A DNA stretch of 64,000 bases, from contig NZ_LMJA01000031.1 of the NCBI RefSeq assembly GCF_001428895.1, forward strand, positions 436,651-500,650, written 5' to 3'. Shown here piece after piece: positions 53,980 through 62,163 of the stretch. Source of the DNA: Mycobacterium sp. Root265 (GTDB lineage: Bacteria > Actinomycetota > Actinomycetes > Mycobacteriales > Mycobacteriaceae). The position numbers were made by a program, and so were the translations under genes. Under the pieces are notes generated by a model. The model was not told where the DNA came from. It did no database searches and saw only the letters and a program-made list of their open reading frames with translations. Position 1 is the stretch's first letter. Every line of letters begins with the position of its first letter.

Positions 53980-54897
53980 ATGGTGGATCAGACCAGCGTG
54001 TTACACGAGTTGGAACCGATCGTCGAGCAGAACCTCGAGCGCCACCTCAGCACTGTCAAACCGTGGGACCCGCACGACTACGTCCCGTGGAGCCGGGGGC
54101 GCGACTTCGCCTTTCTCGGCGGCGAGGACTGGGCGCCCGAGGACTCCCCGCTGGACCCGGTCGCCAAGGCCGCGCTCACCGTCAACCTGCTGACCGAGGA
54201 CAACCTGCCGTCCTATCACCGCGAGATCGCCACCCGGTTCGGACGCGACGGTGCCTGGGGCACCTGGGTCGGTCAGTGGACTGCCGAGGAGGGACGCCAC
54301 AGCATCGCGCTGCGCGACTACCTGGTGGTGACCCGTGGCGTGGACCCCTCCAAGCTCGAGGCACTGCGCATGGAGCACACCATCGCCGGATACGACTCGG
54401 GCGACAAGACACCGCTGGCGGCGCTGGCCTACGTGTCATTCCAGGAGCTCGCCACCCGCGTCTCGCACCGCAACACGGGGCGGGCCTCCGGCTGCCCGAT
54501 CGCCGACCAATTGCTCGCCCGGATCGCAGCCGACGAGAACCTGCACATGGTCTTCTACCGCAACCTGATGGCGGCCGCGCTCGAGATCGCTCCGGACGCC
54601 GCCATGCAGGCCATCCGCGATGAGGTCATCGGATTCACCATGCCCGGCGCCGGCATGACCGACTTTCACGAGAACTCCATCCTCATCGCCAAAGCCGGTA
54701 TCTACGATCTGCGCATCCACCACGACGAGGTGCTGCAGCCGGTGCTGCGCTTCTGGCAGATCTTCGACCGCAGCGACTTCGGTCCCGACGGCGAACAGGC
54801 CCGCATCGAACTCGCCCAGTTCCTGGCCGCCGTCGACGAACGGGCCCGCTTCTACGAGGAGAAGGCCGCTCGCCGCAAGGTCGGCGCCTCGGCCTAG
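53980..54897 (+). CDS. Acyl-ACP desaturase (DesA1/DesA2-type)
   Basis: A 305-residue soluble di-iron desaturase. Ligand motifs are TEDNLPSYH (E73), WTAEEGRHSIAL (E104, H107) and IAADENLHMVFYRN (ExxH). It introduces a double bond in an acyl-ACP and, in mycobacteria, the DesA enzymes feed mycolate desaturation. ATG 53980 has GGAG six bases upstream. The length lies between DesA2 (275) and DesA1 (338), so no symbol is given. A nested palindrome precedes it. The end overlaps the lysG-like gene by four bases. Confidence 0.88.
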   Translation: MVDQTSVLHELEPIVEQNLERHLSTVKPWDPHDYVPWSRGRDFAFLGGEDWAPEDSPLDPVAKAALTVNLLTEDNLPSYHREIATRFGRDGAWGTWVGQWTAEEGRHSIALRDYLVVTRGVDPSKLEALRMEHTIAGYDSGDKTPLAALAYVSFQELATRVSHRNTGRASGCPIADQLLARIAADENLHMVFYRNLMAAALEIAPDAAMQAIRDEVIGFTMPGAGMTDFHENSILIAKAGIYDLRIHHDEVLQPVLRFWQIFDRSDFGPDGEQARIELAQFLAAVDERARFYEEKAARRKVGASA

Positions 54898-55760
54898 CGG
54901 CCGCGCTGCCGCAGCGCTGCGGCCGCGCTCAGCACGGCCGCCCCGACGGTGCCGACCAGCACACTGTCCATCTTCCAGCTCTGCCAGTACAACGGCACGT
55001 CCAGATGTACGTCGGCGATCTGGACGAAGTCCGCGTTGACGAGCTGCTCGGGATACATGCCCCACCCCACACCGGCCCGCACCGCCGCCCCGAAACCCTC
55101 GGCTGTCGGTACATAGTGCACCGGGCGAGCGATCGGTCTGCGGAACACCTTGCGGATCAGGTTGTCCTGCAGAGCATCATCTCGATTCCACGCCAGTGAC
55201 GGTGCCGCCGCCGCAGCAGCGGCGGTGAACCCGCCGGGCAGGTGCGCACGCACATACTCCTCGACGGCCACCGGCACGTAGCGCATCACGCCCAGTGGCT
55301 GCACGCGGCAACCCGGCACCGCGGTGCGTTCGGTGGTCACCGCACCCATCACCGCCCCCTCGCGCAGCAGCCTCGCCGAGTGGTCCTGATCCTCGATCCG
55401 GATATCGAAGAGCACGCCGGGCAGCTGAGCGAACACCCCGTTGAACCAGGTCGCCATCGAATCGGCATTGACCGCAATCGCGATGCGGGTGCGTTCGGTC
55501 GACCCGCCCGCGGTCTCGGCCAGCGCCTCGGACTCCAGGATCGCGGTCTGCGCGGCCAACCGCAGCAACGGAATTCCGGCCGCGGTTGCCCGACAGGGCT
55601 TTTCACGGACCACCAGGACCTGACCCACCCGCTGTTCGAGGCCCTTGATGCGCTGACTGACGGCCGACGGGGTGACATGCAGCCGCTCGGCGGCAGCATC
55701 GAAGCTGCCGAGCTCGATCACCGCGGCGAACGCGGCCAGCTGCTGACCGTCCAGCTTCAT
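54894..55760 (-). CDS. lysG: LysR-type regulator, LysG/ArgP family
   Basis: A 288-residue LysR regulator. The N-terminal winged HTH is LGSFDAAAERLHVTPSAVSQ, and VVREKPCRATAAGIPLLRLA, ADSMATWF and SLAWNRDD are nearly word for word LysG (M. tuberculosis Rv1985c). LysG normally activates the divergent exporter gene lysE in response to lysine and arginine. Here the divergent gene is an acyl-CoA thioesterase, so either lysE has been lost or the regulator controls something else. A strong inverted repeat lies between them. Confidence 0.83.
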   Translation of the reverse strand: MKLDGQQLAAFAAVIELGSFDAAAERLHVTPSAVSQRIKGLEQRVGQVLVVREKPCRATAAGIPLLRLAAQTAILESEALAETAGGSTERTRIAIAVNADSMATWFNGVFAQLPGVLFDIRIEDQDHSARLLREGAVMGAVTTERTAVPGCRVQPLGVMRYVPVAVEEYVRAHLPGGFTAAAAAAAPSLAWNRDDALQDNLIRKVFRRPIARPVHYVPTAEGFGAAVRAGVGWGMYPEQLVNADFVQIADVHLDVPLYWQSWKMDSVLVGTVGAAVLSAAAALRQRGR

Positions 55761-55808
55761 GCGCTCAGGCTAATCCACCGACTCGGCCCACCACCGCAAT
55801 CGCCACGA

Positions 55809-55831
55809 GTTACCGTTGCAACAACGGTAAC
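55809..55831. promoter_or_regulatory. LysR operator candidate: 10-bp inverted repeat
   Basis: GTTACCGTTG (55809-55818) and CAACGGTAAC (55822-55831) form a perfect 10-bp inverted repeat with a 3-base spacer, between the lysG-like gene and the thioesterase gene. It includes T-N11-A symmetry typical of LysR sites. Confidence 0.65.
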
Positions 55832-55860
55832 GATTTCGGCAGTATCTCGGAAGGAACCAC

Positions 55861-56682
55861 ATGACGAGCACCACGGCGACGCCGTTTCTCACCCGCCGCG
55901 GCGACGAGTTGGTGCCCAACCCCGTCGCCCACGGCGGCTGGGGGCCCACACTGGGCGGCCAGGTCGTCGGCGGTCTGCTGGCCCGCGCCATCGAGGCCCA
56001 GGTCGATGACCCCGACCTGCACCCGGCCCGGCTTACGGTCGAGATCCTGCGCCGGGTGGCCACCGAACCGGTCCGGGTCAGCGCCACCGTGGTGCGCGCC
56101 GGCGGCCGGATGCGCGCCGTGGACGCCGCGATGCTCCAGGACGGCCACCTCGTGGCCCGCGCCTCGGCGCTGTACCTGCGTCGCGGCGCCCAGCCCGACG
56201 GTGAGTTCTGGAGCACCGCCCTCACTCTCCCGCCGATACCGGCCGAACCCGCCAACATCGGGGACACCGTCCCGATGTTCATCCGGGCCTACGGACCCAC
56301 CGCCGACTCGAACAGCCTGGAATTCCCTTGGCAGCAGGCGGGACCGCGGTACGCGTGGGTCCGCGAGTTCCGTGATCTGGTGGCCGGCGAAGCGCCGACG
56401 CCGTTCATCCGGGCGGCGATGGCCGTCGATGTCACCAGCTCGATGACCAACTTCAGCACCGCGGGGCTGGCGTTCATCAACGCCGACTACACCCTGGCGC
56501 TCAGCCGGTTACCCGACGGCCCGTACATCGGCCTCGCCGCGCTGAGCCACACCAGCGCCGACGGGATCGCCACCGGATCCACCGGGCTGTTCGACCGCCT
56601 CGGACCGATCGGCACCGGATTATCCACCGCCATAAGCAATTCCGGGTTCGACCCGAAAGGCAAGTACCGGCGCCCGAACTAA
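55861..56682 (+). CDS. Acyl-CoA thioesterase family protein
   Basis: A 273-residue double hot-dog protein. Key segments are HGGWGPTLGGQVVGGLLARA (substrate pocket), ARLTVEILRRVATEPVRVSA and the C-terminal TGLFDRLGPIGTGLSTAISN. It resembles TesB/4HBT_3 thioesterases, with a likely acyl-CoA substrate. CGGAAGGAA precedes ATG 55861. It is divergent from the lysG-like regulator, and its stop overlaps the convergent F420/FMN oxidoreductase. Confidence 0.75.
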   Translation: MTSTTATPFLTRRGDELVPNPVAHGGWGPTLGGQVVGGLLARAIEAQVDDPDLHPARLTVEILRRVATEPVRVSATVVRAGGRMRAVDAAMLQDGHLVARASALYLRRGAQPDGEFWSTALTLPPIPAEPANIGDTVPMFIRAYGPTADSNSLEFPWQQAGPRYAWVREFRDLVAGEAPTPFIRAAMAVDVTSSMTNFSTAGLAFINADYTLALSRLPDGPYIGLAALSHTSADGIATGSTGLFDRLGPIGTGLSTAISNSGFDPKGKYRRPN

Positions 56683-57137
56683 CGCGGGGGCGGGAAGCCG
56701 CCGGTGGCGACCGGTCCCCACCGTCGAGGTGTGATGCGCAGCAGGCACTTTCCCTGATCGACCATGGCCTGGCGATACTCATCCCAGTCCGAGTGCTCGC
56801 CGGCCACCGCACGAAAATAGTCGACCAGTGGCTCCACCGCCTCGGGCAGGTCGATGCGTTCGGCATCGCCGTCGACCTGGACGTACGGGCCATTGAACTC
56901 CTCGGACAGCACGGTCACGCTGGCCCGCGGGGTGCGCCCGATGTTCACCGATTTGGCGCGCTGCGGATAACTGGCGATGACGATGCGGCCCTGCTCGTCC
57001 ACCCCACCTGTGACCGGGGAACTCTGCAGCGACCCGTCGGCGCGGAAGGTGGTCAGCACCATTGCGTGACGAGGGCGGACAAACGCCAGCAGTTCTTCGA
57101 GGGAGACCGAGTCAGCAGTCGCATAGTTACGGGCCAT
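56679..57137 (-). CDS. PPOX-class F420/FMN-dependent oxidoreductase
   Basis: A 152-residue split-barrel flavin/deazaflavin protein. SLEELLAFVRPRHAMVLTTF at the N-terminus, SSPVTGGVDEQGRIVIASYP and ASVTVLSEEFNGPYVQVDGD are typical of the F420-binding PPOX/PNPOx group. It could reduce a small quinone or tetrapyrrole-type substrate; the exact one is unknown. Mycobacteria have many such proteins. It is convergent with the thioesterase gene with a four-base stop overlap. Confidence 0.78.
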   Translation of the reverse strand: MARNYATADSVSLEELLAFVRPRHAMVLTTFRADGSLQSSPVTGGVDEQGRIVIASYPQRAKSVNIGRTPRASVTVLSEEFNGPYVQVDGDAERIDLPEAVEPLVDYFRAVAGEHSDWDEYRQAMVDQGKCLLRITPRRWGPVATGGFPPPR

Positions 57138-57209
57138 GCCCCGATTCTAGGCGGCTATTTGACGATGAGCTTGCGCTGCGACGCCATGGTGAAGACCGCG
57201 GCGCTTTCT

Positions 57210-57264
57210 CGTGATTTGTGGAGCCGCGGTCGGAATGGTTCCGACGGCGACTCCACAAATCGCG
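57210..57264. terminator. 26-bp-stem hairpin downstream of the DszC-like gene
   Basis: The arms at 57210-57235 and 57239-57264 pair over 26 positions with two mismatches and one G-T pair, with a TGG loop. The outer arms are GATTTGTGGAG/CTCCACAAATC and the inner arms GTCGGAA/TTCCGAC. It starts two bases beyond the stop of the leftward gene, so it is probably its terminator. No clear T-run is seen. Confidence 0.7.
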
Positions 57265-57266
57265 GG

Positions 57267-58484
57267 TCAGAAGTAGCCGCTGCCGGGGAGTTTGGTGCCG
57301 CGGGTGTACAGCGCGCCGATCGCCTGGGCCTTGTAGGACGTCGGGTTGTGTGAGGCCAGGGTCCGGATGTTGCGCCAGTGCCGGTCCAGCAGGTGGGACT
57401 GCCGCACCACCGAGGCGCCACCGACATCGAAGATCTGCGATGCGGCCTTCTGCGCGAGCTGATCGATGACCACCTTGGCCGCCGCGGCCTGCAGCGAAGC
57501 CTCGTGCGCGAGCTCCAGATTCGGGTCGGTCTTGCTGATGTCGGCCGCATAGGCGATGGCCAGCGCGTCGGCGGCGGCCAGCACGGTGGCCTCCCCGACA
57601 TAGGCTGCGGCGGCGATCTCCCCGATCTCGCGCTGCAGCAGGGGGTCATCCGGCGCCGACGGGTTGGGGGCCCAGGTGAAGCTGCGGGCCCGCTGATGCA
57701 CGTGCGCGACGGCGTCAGCGCGAAGCGCATGCAGCACACCGACTTCCAGTGCCGTCACATACAGCTGGAAGAACGCGCCCGAGTGGTACAGCGGCGGCCG
57801 CTCGGCATCGGTTTCCGGCGGGGAGAACTGCAGCAGCTCGTCGGCGGAGACCGCGACGTTCTCGAAGATCGCGGTGCCGGTGCCGGTGGCCCGCTGACCG
57901 AAGCCGTCCCAGTCGTCGAGTACGGTTACCCCGTCGCGGTCGGTGGGCACCAACGCGATGACCGAGGCGTCGTCCGGGTCGCTGGCCAGCACCTCGGCGT
58001 AGTCGGCGTACAACGTGCCGGTGGTGAAGAACTTCTTTCCGTTGAGCCGGTAGGCATCTCCGTCCTTGGTGAGCTTGGTCTGCCAGACGAAACCGCCGGC
58101 GGGCTCGGAGCCGAGTTCGGTCGAGGCGTTACCCACGATGGCACCGGACAACGCCAGATCGATCGCCCGCTGCCGGTCGTCGCCGGAGAGGCGCAACCGT
58201 TCCTCCACATGGGCGAAATGCCCGCGCAGGATGTGCGCGACGTTGACATCGGCGGCCGCCAGCGCGATGACGGTGGCGAACAGTTCGCGCAGGCTGGCGC
58301 CGCCTCCGCCGTCTGCCACCGGCACCCGCAGCGCACCGAGGCGTTCCTCGCGGATCCGGTCGATGACCGCGAATGGGCGGTCGTTGGCGCGTTCACGCTC
58401 CAACGCGCCTTCGCCGATCTCGGCCAGCAGCGCGGCCAGGCGTGCGGAACCGTGGGTCAGCGGTTCGATCGCGGTCGATGTCAT
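57267..58484 (-). CDS. DszC/SfnB-like flavin monooxygenase (acyl-CoA dehydrogenase fold)
   Basis: A 405-residue acyl-CoA dehydrogenase-fold protein. It includes RVPVADGGGGASLRELFATV, GNASTELGSEPAGGFVWQTK, NGKKFFTTGTLYADY and the C-terminal QIFDVGGASVVRQSHLLDRH WRNIRTLASHNP. This is the DszC/SfnB group, flavin-dependent monooxygenases using reduced FMN, rather than a true dehydrogenase. It overlaps the DszA-like gene by ATGA, so the pair probably oxidises organosulfur or a related substrate together. A long hairpin follows its stop. Confidence 0.78.
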   Translation of the reverse strand: MTSTAIEPLTHGSARLAALLAEIGEGALERERANDRPFAVIDRIREERLGALRVPVADGGGGASLRELFATVIALAAADVNVAHILRGHFAHVEERLRLSGDDRQRAIDLALSGAIVGNASTELGSEPAGGFVWQTKLTKDGDAYRLNGKKFFTTGTLYADYAEVLASDPDDASVIALVPTDRDGVTVLDDWDGFGQRATGTGTAIFENVAVSADELLQFSPPETDAERPPLYHSGAFFQLYVTALEVGVLHALRADAVAHVHQRARSFTWAPNPSAPDDPLLQREIGEIAAAAYVGEATVLAAADALAIAYAADISKTDPNLELAHEASLQAAAAKVVIDQLAQKAASQIFDVGGASVVRQSHLLDRHWRNIRTLASHNPTSYKAQAIGALYTRGTKLPGSGYF

Positions 58485-59851
58485 CGGGTTGCCTCCTGGG
58501 TGACGCGGCGGTACCCCGCCGCACGATGGGTTTGGGGTAGGCGGGCTCCACGCCCGAACAGCTTGTGCCGCAGGGTGCCTTCGGTGTACTGCGTCTTGTA
58601 GACCCCACGTCGCTGCAGTTCGGGGATCACATGGTCGATGAAGTCGGCGAACGATCCGGGGGTGATGACGTTGGTGATGTTGAATCCGTCCACGTCGGTG
58701 TCCTCAACCCAGGACTGCAGGTCATCGGCGACCTGGGTGCCCGAGCCGACAGTGAAACCACCCTCGGCGTCGATGGCGTGGGCGTCGATGAAATCACGCA
58801 GCGTCCACTGGCCCTGCCCGAACATCTGCACCGACGATTTCAGGTATTCGTTGTCGGTGACCGCCACTGGGTCATCGAGATCGAATTTCGACAGATCGCT
58901 GCCCAGCCAGCCCGACCAGAGCGCCAGGGCCCCTTCCGGATCGGTGTACCTGCGGAAATCCTCGTAGCGCGCCTTGGCGGCAGCCTCGGTCGCGCCCGTC
59001 ACCGCCACATGGCCGTTGACAATTTTGACGTCGTACGGGTCGCGGCCCGCATCGGAGGCGCGGGTGCGGATGTCGGCGACCGCTTCGCGCAGAACGTCCT
59101 TGGTCGGTGCGCCGATGAAGATCACCTCGGCGTTCTCGGCGCCGAACGCGCGGCCGCGGTGGGAAGCGCCGGCCTGATACAGCACCGGGGTGCGCTGCAG
59201 CGAGGGTTCGCAGAGGTGGATGCCCGGCACCCGGAAGTGCCTGCCGTCATGCTCGATGGCGTGCACCTTCGCGGGATCGGCGTAGTGGGCGCGGTCGGGG
59301 GCGGTGCCTACCGCGTCGTCCTCCCAGGACCCCTCCCACAGCTTGTAGAGCACCTCGGTGTACTCGTCGGCGATGTCATAGCGATCGGCGTGCGGGGTGA
59401 TGGTGTCCAGGCCGTGGTTGCGGGCCGCGCTCTCCAGGTAGCCGGTGACCACGTTCCAACCGATCCGGCCCTTGGTGAGGTGATCGAGCGTGGACATCCT
59501 GCGGGCGAACGAGTACGGGTGCTCGAAAGACGTTGCCGCGGTGATACCGAATCCGAGATGCCGGGTGGCCGCCGCCATCGCCGACACGAGAAGCATCGGA
59601 TCATTGACCGGCACTTGGGTTCCGGCCCGCAGGGCCGCCTCCGGACCGCCGCCGTACACGTCGTAGATGCCCAGCACATCGGCGATGAACAGCCCGTCGA
59701 ACAACCCGCGTTCCAGCAGCTTGGCCAGATCGGTCCAGTACTCCAGGTCTTTGTACCGGGCCGCCTGCGATTCGGGATGGCGCCACGTGCCGGCGACGAT
59801 ATGGGCCACGCAGTTCATGTCGAACGCGTTCAAGATGATCTGCTTGCTCAC
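58481..59851 (-). CDS. NtaA/SnaA/DszA family FMN-dependent monooxygenase
   Basis: A 456-residue luciferase-like monooxygenase. VSKQIILNAFDMNCVAHIVA at the N-terminus, GLFDGLFIADVLGIYDVYGG, GRIGWNVVTGYLESAARNHG and FRVPGIHLCEPSLQRTPVLY QAGAS are the class C flavin monooxygenase signatures. Members cleave C-S or C-N bonds of sulfones, nitrilotriacetate or sulfonated compounds with reduced FMN. GTG 59851 is chosen over the GTG at 59884 because the fold begins there; neither has a strong ribosome site. It forms an operon with the DszC-like gene. No flavin reductase gene is adjacent. Confidence 0.83.
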   Translation of the reverse strand: MSKQIILNAFDMNCVAHIVAGTWRHPESQAARYKDLEYWTDLAKLLERGLFDGLFIADVLGIYDVYGGGPEAALRAGTQVPVNDPMLLVSAMAAATRHLGFGITAATSFEHPYSFARRMSTLDHLTKGRIGWNVVTGYLESAARNHGLDTITPHADRYDIADEYTEVLYKLWEGSWEDDAVGTAPDRAHYADPAKVHAIEHDGRHFRVPGIHLCEPSLQRTPVLYQAGASHRGRAFGAENAEVIFIGAPTKDVLREAVADIRTRASDAGRDPYDVKIVNGHVAVTGATEAAAKARYEDFRRYTDPEGALALWSGWLGSDLSKFDLDDPVAVTDNEYLKSSVQMFGQGQWTLRDFIDAHAIDAEGGFTVGSGTQVADDLQSWVEDTDVDGFNITNVITPGSFADFIDHVIPELQRRGVYKTQYTEGTLRHKLFGRGARLPQTHRAAGYRRVTQEATR

Positions 59852-59929
59852 CGCGCCACGATGGCCGAACCGAGGTGGCGACACCAGCTATCCGATCGAC
59901 GCGATTCTGGGCTGTAACGTTTGGTCACA

Positions 59930-60703
59930 ATGCACTACTTCGAACGTCTCGGCGATTCGAGCTTCCGGGCCACCGAATACACCCTGGGTGCCTGGAGCCC
60001 CTCCGAGCAGCACATCGCGCCATCCCTCGGACTCCTCGCGCACGTGATCGAGCGTGACCGTGACCGCCGTCGTGACGACCGGTTACCGCTGACCCGGTTG
60101 TCCTACGACATCCTGGGCACGGTGCCCGTCGCGGCGGTCGAGGTGGCGGTCCGGGTGCTACGACCGGGCCGCAGCATCGAACTCGTCGAGGCGACGATGA
60201 GCCACGGCGGCCGCGCGGTGCTGGTGCTGCGCGCCTGGCTGATGCAGCGGTTCCCGACCGCACATCTGGTGGGCTCGGCGCTGCCGTCGATCCCCGGCGC
60301 CGGCGAGATGCCGTCCTGGGACATGTCGGGGGTATGGCCGGGTGGGTTCATCGCATCGGCCGAGGTGCGCCGCCTCGCGCACGCGCCGGGCCGCTCCTGC
60401 GCGTGGGTGCGCACCGATACCGGGCTGGTCGCCGGTGAACCGGTCAGTCCATCGGCCCGGGCCATCGGACTGCTCGACATCGCCAACGGGCTGGCCGTGC
60501 GCGCCGAGCCCACCGAGGTGAGCTTTCCCAATATCGACCTGACCGCACACCTGTTCGCCGAGCCGCGCGGCGACTGGCTGGGTTTCGACACCACCGTGTC
60601 GTTCAGCGCCGACGGACTCGGCTTGACCCACAGCATCATTCACGACGACAGCGGGCCGATCGGGGCGTCATCGCAGATGCTGACGGTGCGGCCGATTCCG
60701 TAG
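59930..60703 (+). CDS. Thioesterase-like acyl-CoA hydrolase family protein
   Basis: A 257-residue double hot-dog protein. MHYFERLGDSSFRATEYTLG and WSPSEQHIAPSLGLLAHVIE match TesB-like thioesterases of actinobacteria. The middle PVAAVEVAVRVLRPGRSIEL and the C-terminal GDWLGFDTTVSFSADGLGLT are the repeats of the hot-dog strands. It is divergent from the DszA-like gene. TAACGT lies nine bases before the ATG. The substrate is unknown. Confidence 0.72.
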   Translation: MHYFERLGDSSFRATEYTLGAWSPSEQHIAPSLGLLAHVIERDRDRRRDDRLPLTRLSYDILGTVPVAAVEVAVRVLRPGRSIELVEATMSHGGRAVLVLRAWLMQRFPTAHLVGSALPSIPGAGEMPSWDMSGVWPGGFIASAEVRRLAHAPGRSCAWVRTDTGLVAGEPVSPSARAIGLLDIANGLAVRAEPTEVSFPNIDLTAHLFAEPRGDWLGFDTTVSFSADGLGLTHSIIHDDSGPIGASSQMLTVRPIP

Positions 60704-60723
60704 GGACCGGCGATAGCCCACGG

Positions 60724-60729
60724 TAGCGT
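60724..60729 (+). promoter_or_regulatory. Candidate -10 element (leaderless) for the esterase gene
   Basis: TAGCGT fits TANNNT and ends seven bases before the ATG at 60737, so the mRNA may begin at this ATG. This argues against the in-frame GTG at 60728. Confidence 0.4.
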
Positions 60730-60736
60730 GTCAGCC

Positions 60737-61648
60737 ATGTCGAACCCCCGGATCGCGCCGCTGGAGTACGCGCTGGCGTACCTGGCGCAGCAGGCCGCTC
60801 CGCTGGTGTTCCGGCCACCCAACATCCCCAGACCGGCGCACCGTCTCGACCCGCCCGCCGTGGTGCGGGTGCCCACCCGGCACGGGCCGGTCCGCTGTTT
60901 CGTCTACCGGCCGCATCCCGCGTCGCCGCTGAGCGGCACCGCCACCCGCCGCCCGCCGCTGCACATCGACATCCACGGCGGCGGCTTCGTGCTGCGCAAC
61001 ACCCACGAGGACGCCCACATCTGTCGCTACCTGGCCTCCGATATCGGCTGTGTGGTGCTCGCGATCGACTATCACGCTGCCCCGCAGGTGACATTCCCTG
61101 TGGCAGAAGAGGAGTGCATCGATGTGCTGCAGTGGGCGCTCGATCATGCCGACCAGCAGGGCTGGGATGCCGAGCGGGTCAGTGTCGGTGGGGCCAGCGC
61201 CGGCGCCAAGCTCAGCATGAACCTCGCGCAGTACGCGCACGACACCGCGATCACACTGCGCGCGGCGGTGCTGTCCTACGCGGTCGCGGACTGCACGCGC
61301 ACCGACCGCACGTCGCCCAAGGCCAACGCGGCGATTTCTCCGACACTGCAGAAGCTTTCGGCCCGCCTCTATTTCGTGGACCCGGCCAGTCACGACAGTC
61401 CGGTCGCATCGCCGTACCACGACACCGACCTGCCGAAGAAGATGCCGCCCACCCTGATCCAGACCGGTGACCTCGACACCCTGGGCCCGGAGATGGTGGA
61501 GATCGCCGGCCGGCTGCGGGAGGGCGGCGTCGATGTCACCCACACCGCCTACCCGGTCGATCACGCCTTCAACACTCAGGGAAACCGCGAGATCATGGAC
61601 ACCTCGATCCGCGAGATCGGCACCTTCCTGCTGGAGCGGCTGACGTGA
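60737..61648 (+). CDS. Alpha/beta hydrolase fold-3 esterase (HSL family)
   Basis: A 303-residue carboxylesterase. The oxyanion motif is DIHGGGFVLRNTHED (HGGG), the nucleophile is in VGGASAGAKLSMNL (GxSxG), and Asp and His are in IQTGDLDTLGPEM and YPVDHAFNT. This is the hormone-sensitive-lipase family like the mycobacterial Lip proteins. It acts on short acyl esters. The stop overlaps the GTG of the membrane protein gene. Confidence 0.83.
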   Translation: MSNPRIAPLEYALAYLAQQAAPLVFRPPNIPRPAHRLDPPAVVRVPTRHGPVRCFVYRPHPASPLSGTATRRPPLHIDIHGGGFVLRNTHEDAHICRYLASDIGCVVLAIDYHAAPQVTFPVAEEECIDVLQWALDHADQQGWDAERVSVGGASAGAKLSMNLAQYAHDTAITLRAAVLSYAVADCTRTDRTSPKANAAISPTLQKLSARLYFVDPASHDSPVASPYHDTDLPKKMPPTLIQTGDLDTLGPEMVEIAGRLREGGVDVTHTAYPVDHAFNTQGNREIMDTSIREIGTFLLERLT

Positions 61649-62163
61649 GGCCGCCCACGGTGCAGGACGGCCCGGAGGTCGAACATGTGGTGGCCGCGTT
61701 GCGGGAGCGGATGTACGGCGCGATCTCGTGTCTGGCCACCCTCGCGGCACTGGCCCGCTACACGAATATCGACACCAACGCCTGGTTCCGGGTGATCGAC
61801 GTCGCGGTCGCCGCGGGCGGGCTGTGGGCGGCGGCGCTGCTGGCCGAATTCATCGCCCGGCTCAGCGTGGAGGGAAAGGCGCCGCGGGGTCGGGCGGCCT
61901 GGGCGATGCTGGCATCCTCCGGTCAGATCCTGCAGGCTGCGGCGGCGCCCGCATTGATCTTGGCGCTGGCCGGTTTTGGCGTACTGGACACCCCCACCGC
62001 GGTGTGGATCGCCATGTGGTTCCTGGTCGCGGAGATGGGGCTCATCGCCTTCGCGGCGGTGCACCGGGCGGGGCTGGTCTGGTGGCAGCAGGCAATGGCC
62101 GTGCTACTGCTCGCCGGTGCGGGTGCCGCGGTGGTGGCGGTCAAGATGATCGCCCATCACTGA
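61645..62163 (+). CDS. Small multi-pass membrane protein, hypothetical
   Basis: A 172-residue protein with four hydrophobic helices (about 28-40, 50-70, 95-115 and 145-165), separated by short charged loops (for example RLSVEGKAPRGRAAW). No known family is recognised. The GTG start overlaps the esterase stop by four bases, so it is probably co-translated with it. Its stop region overlaps the end of the convergent sulfurtransferase by seven bases. Confidence 0.65.
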   Translation: MRPPTVQDGPEVEHVVAALRERMYGAISCLATLAALARYTNIDTNAWFRVIDVAVAAGGLWAAALLAEFIARLSVEGKAPRGRAAWAMLASSGQILQAAAAPALILALAGFGVLDTPTAVWIAMWFLVAEMGLIAFAAVHRAGLVWWQQAMAVLLLAGAGAAVVAVKMIAHH

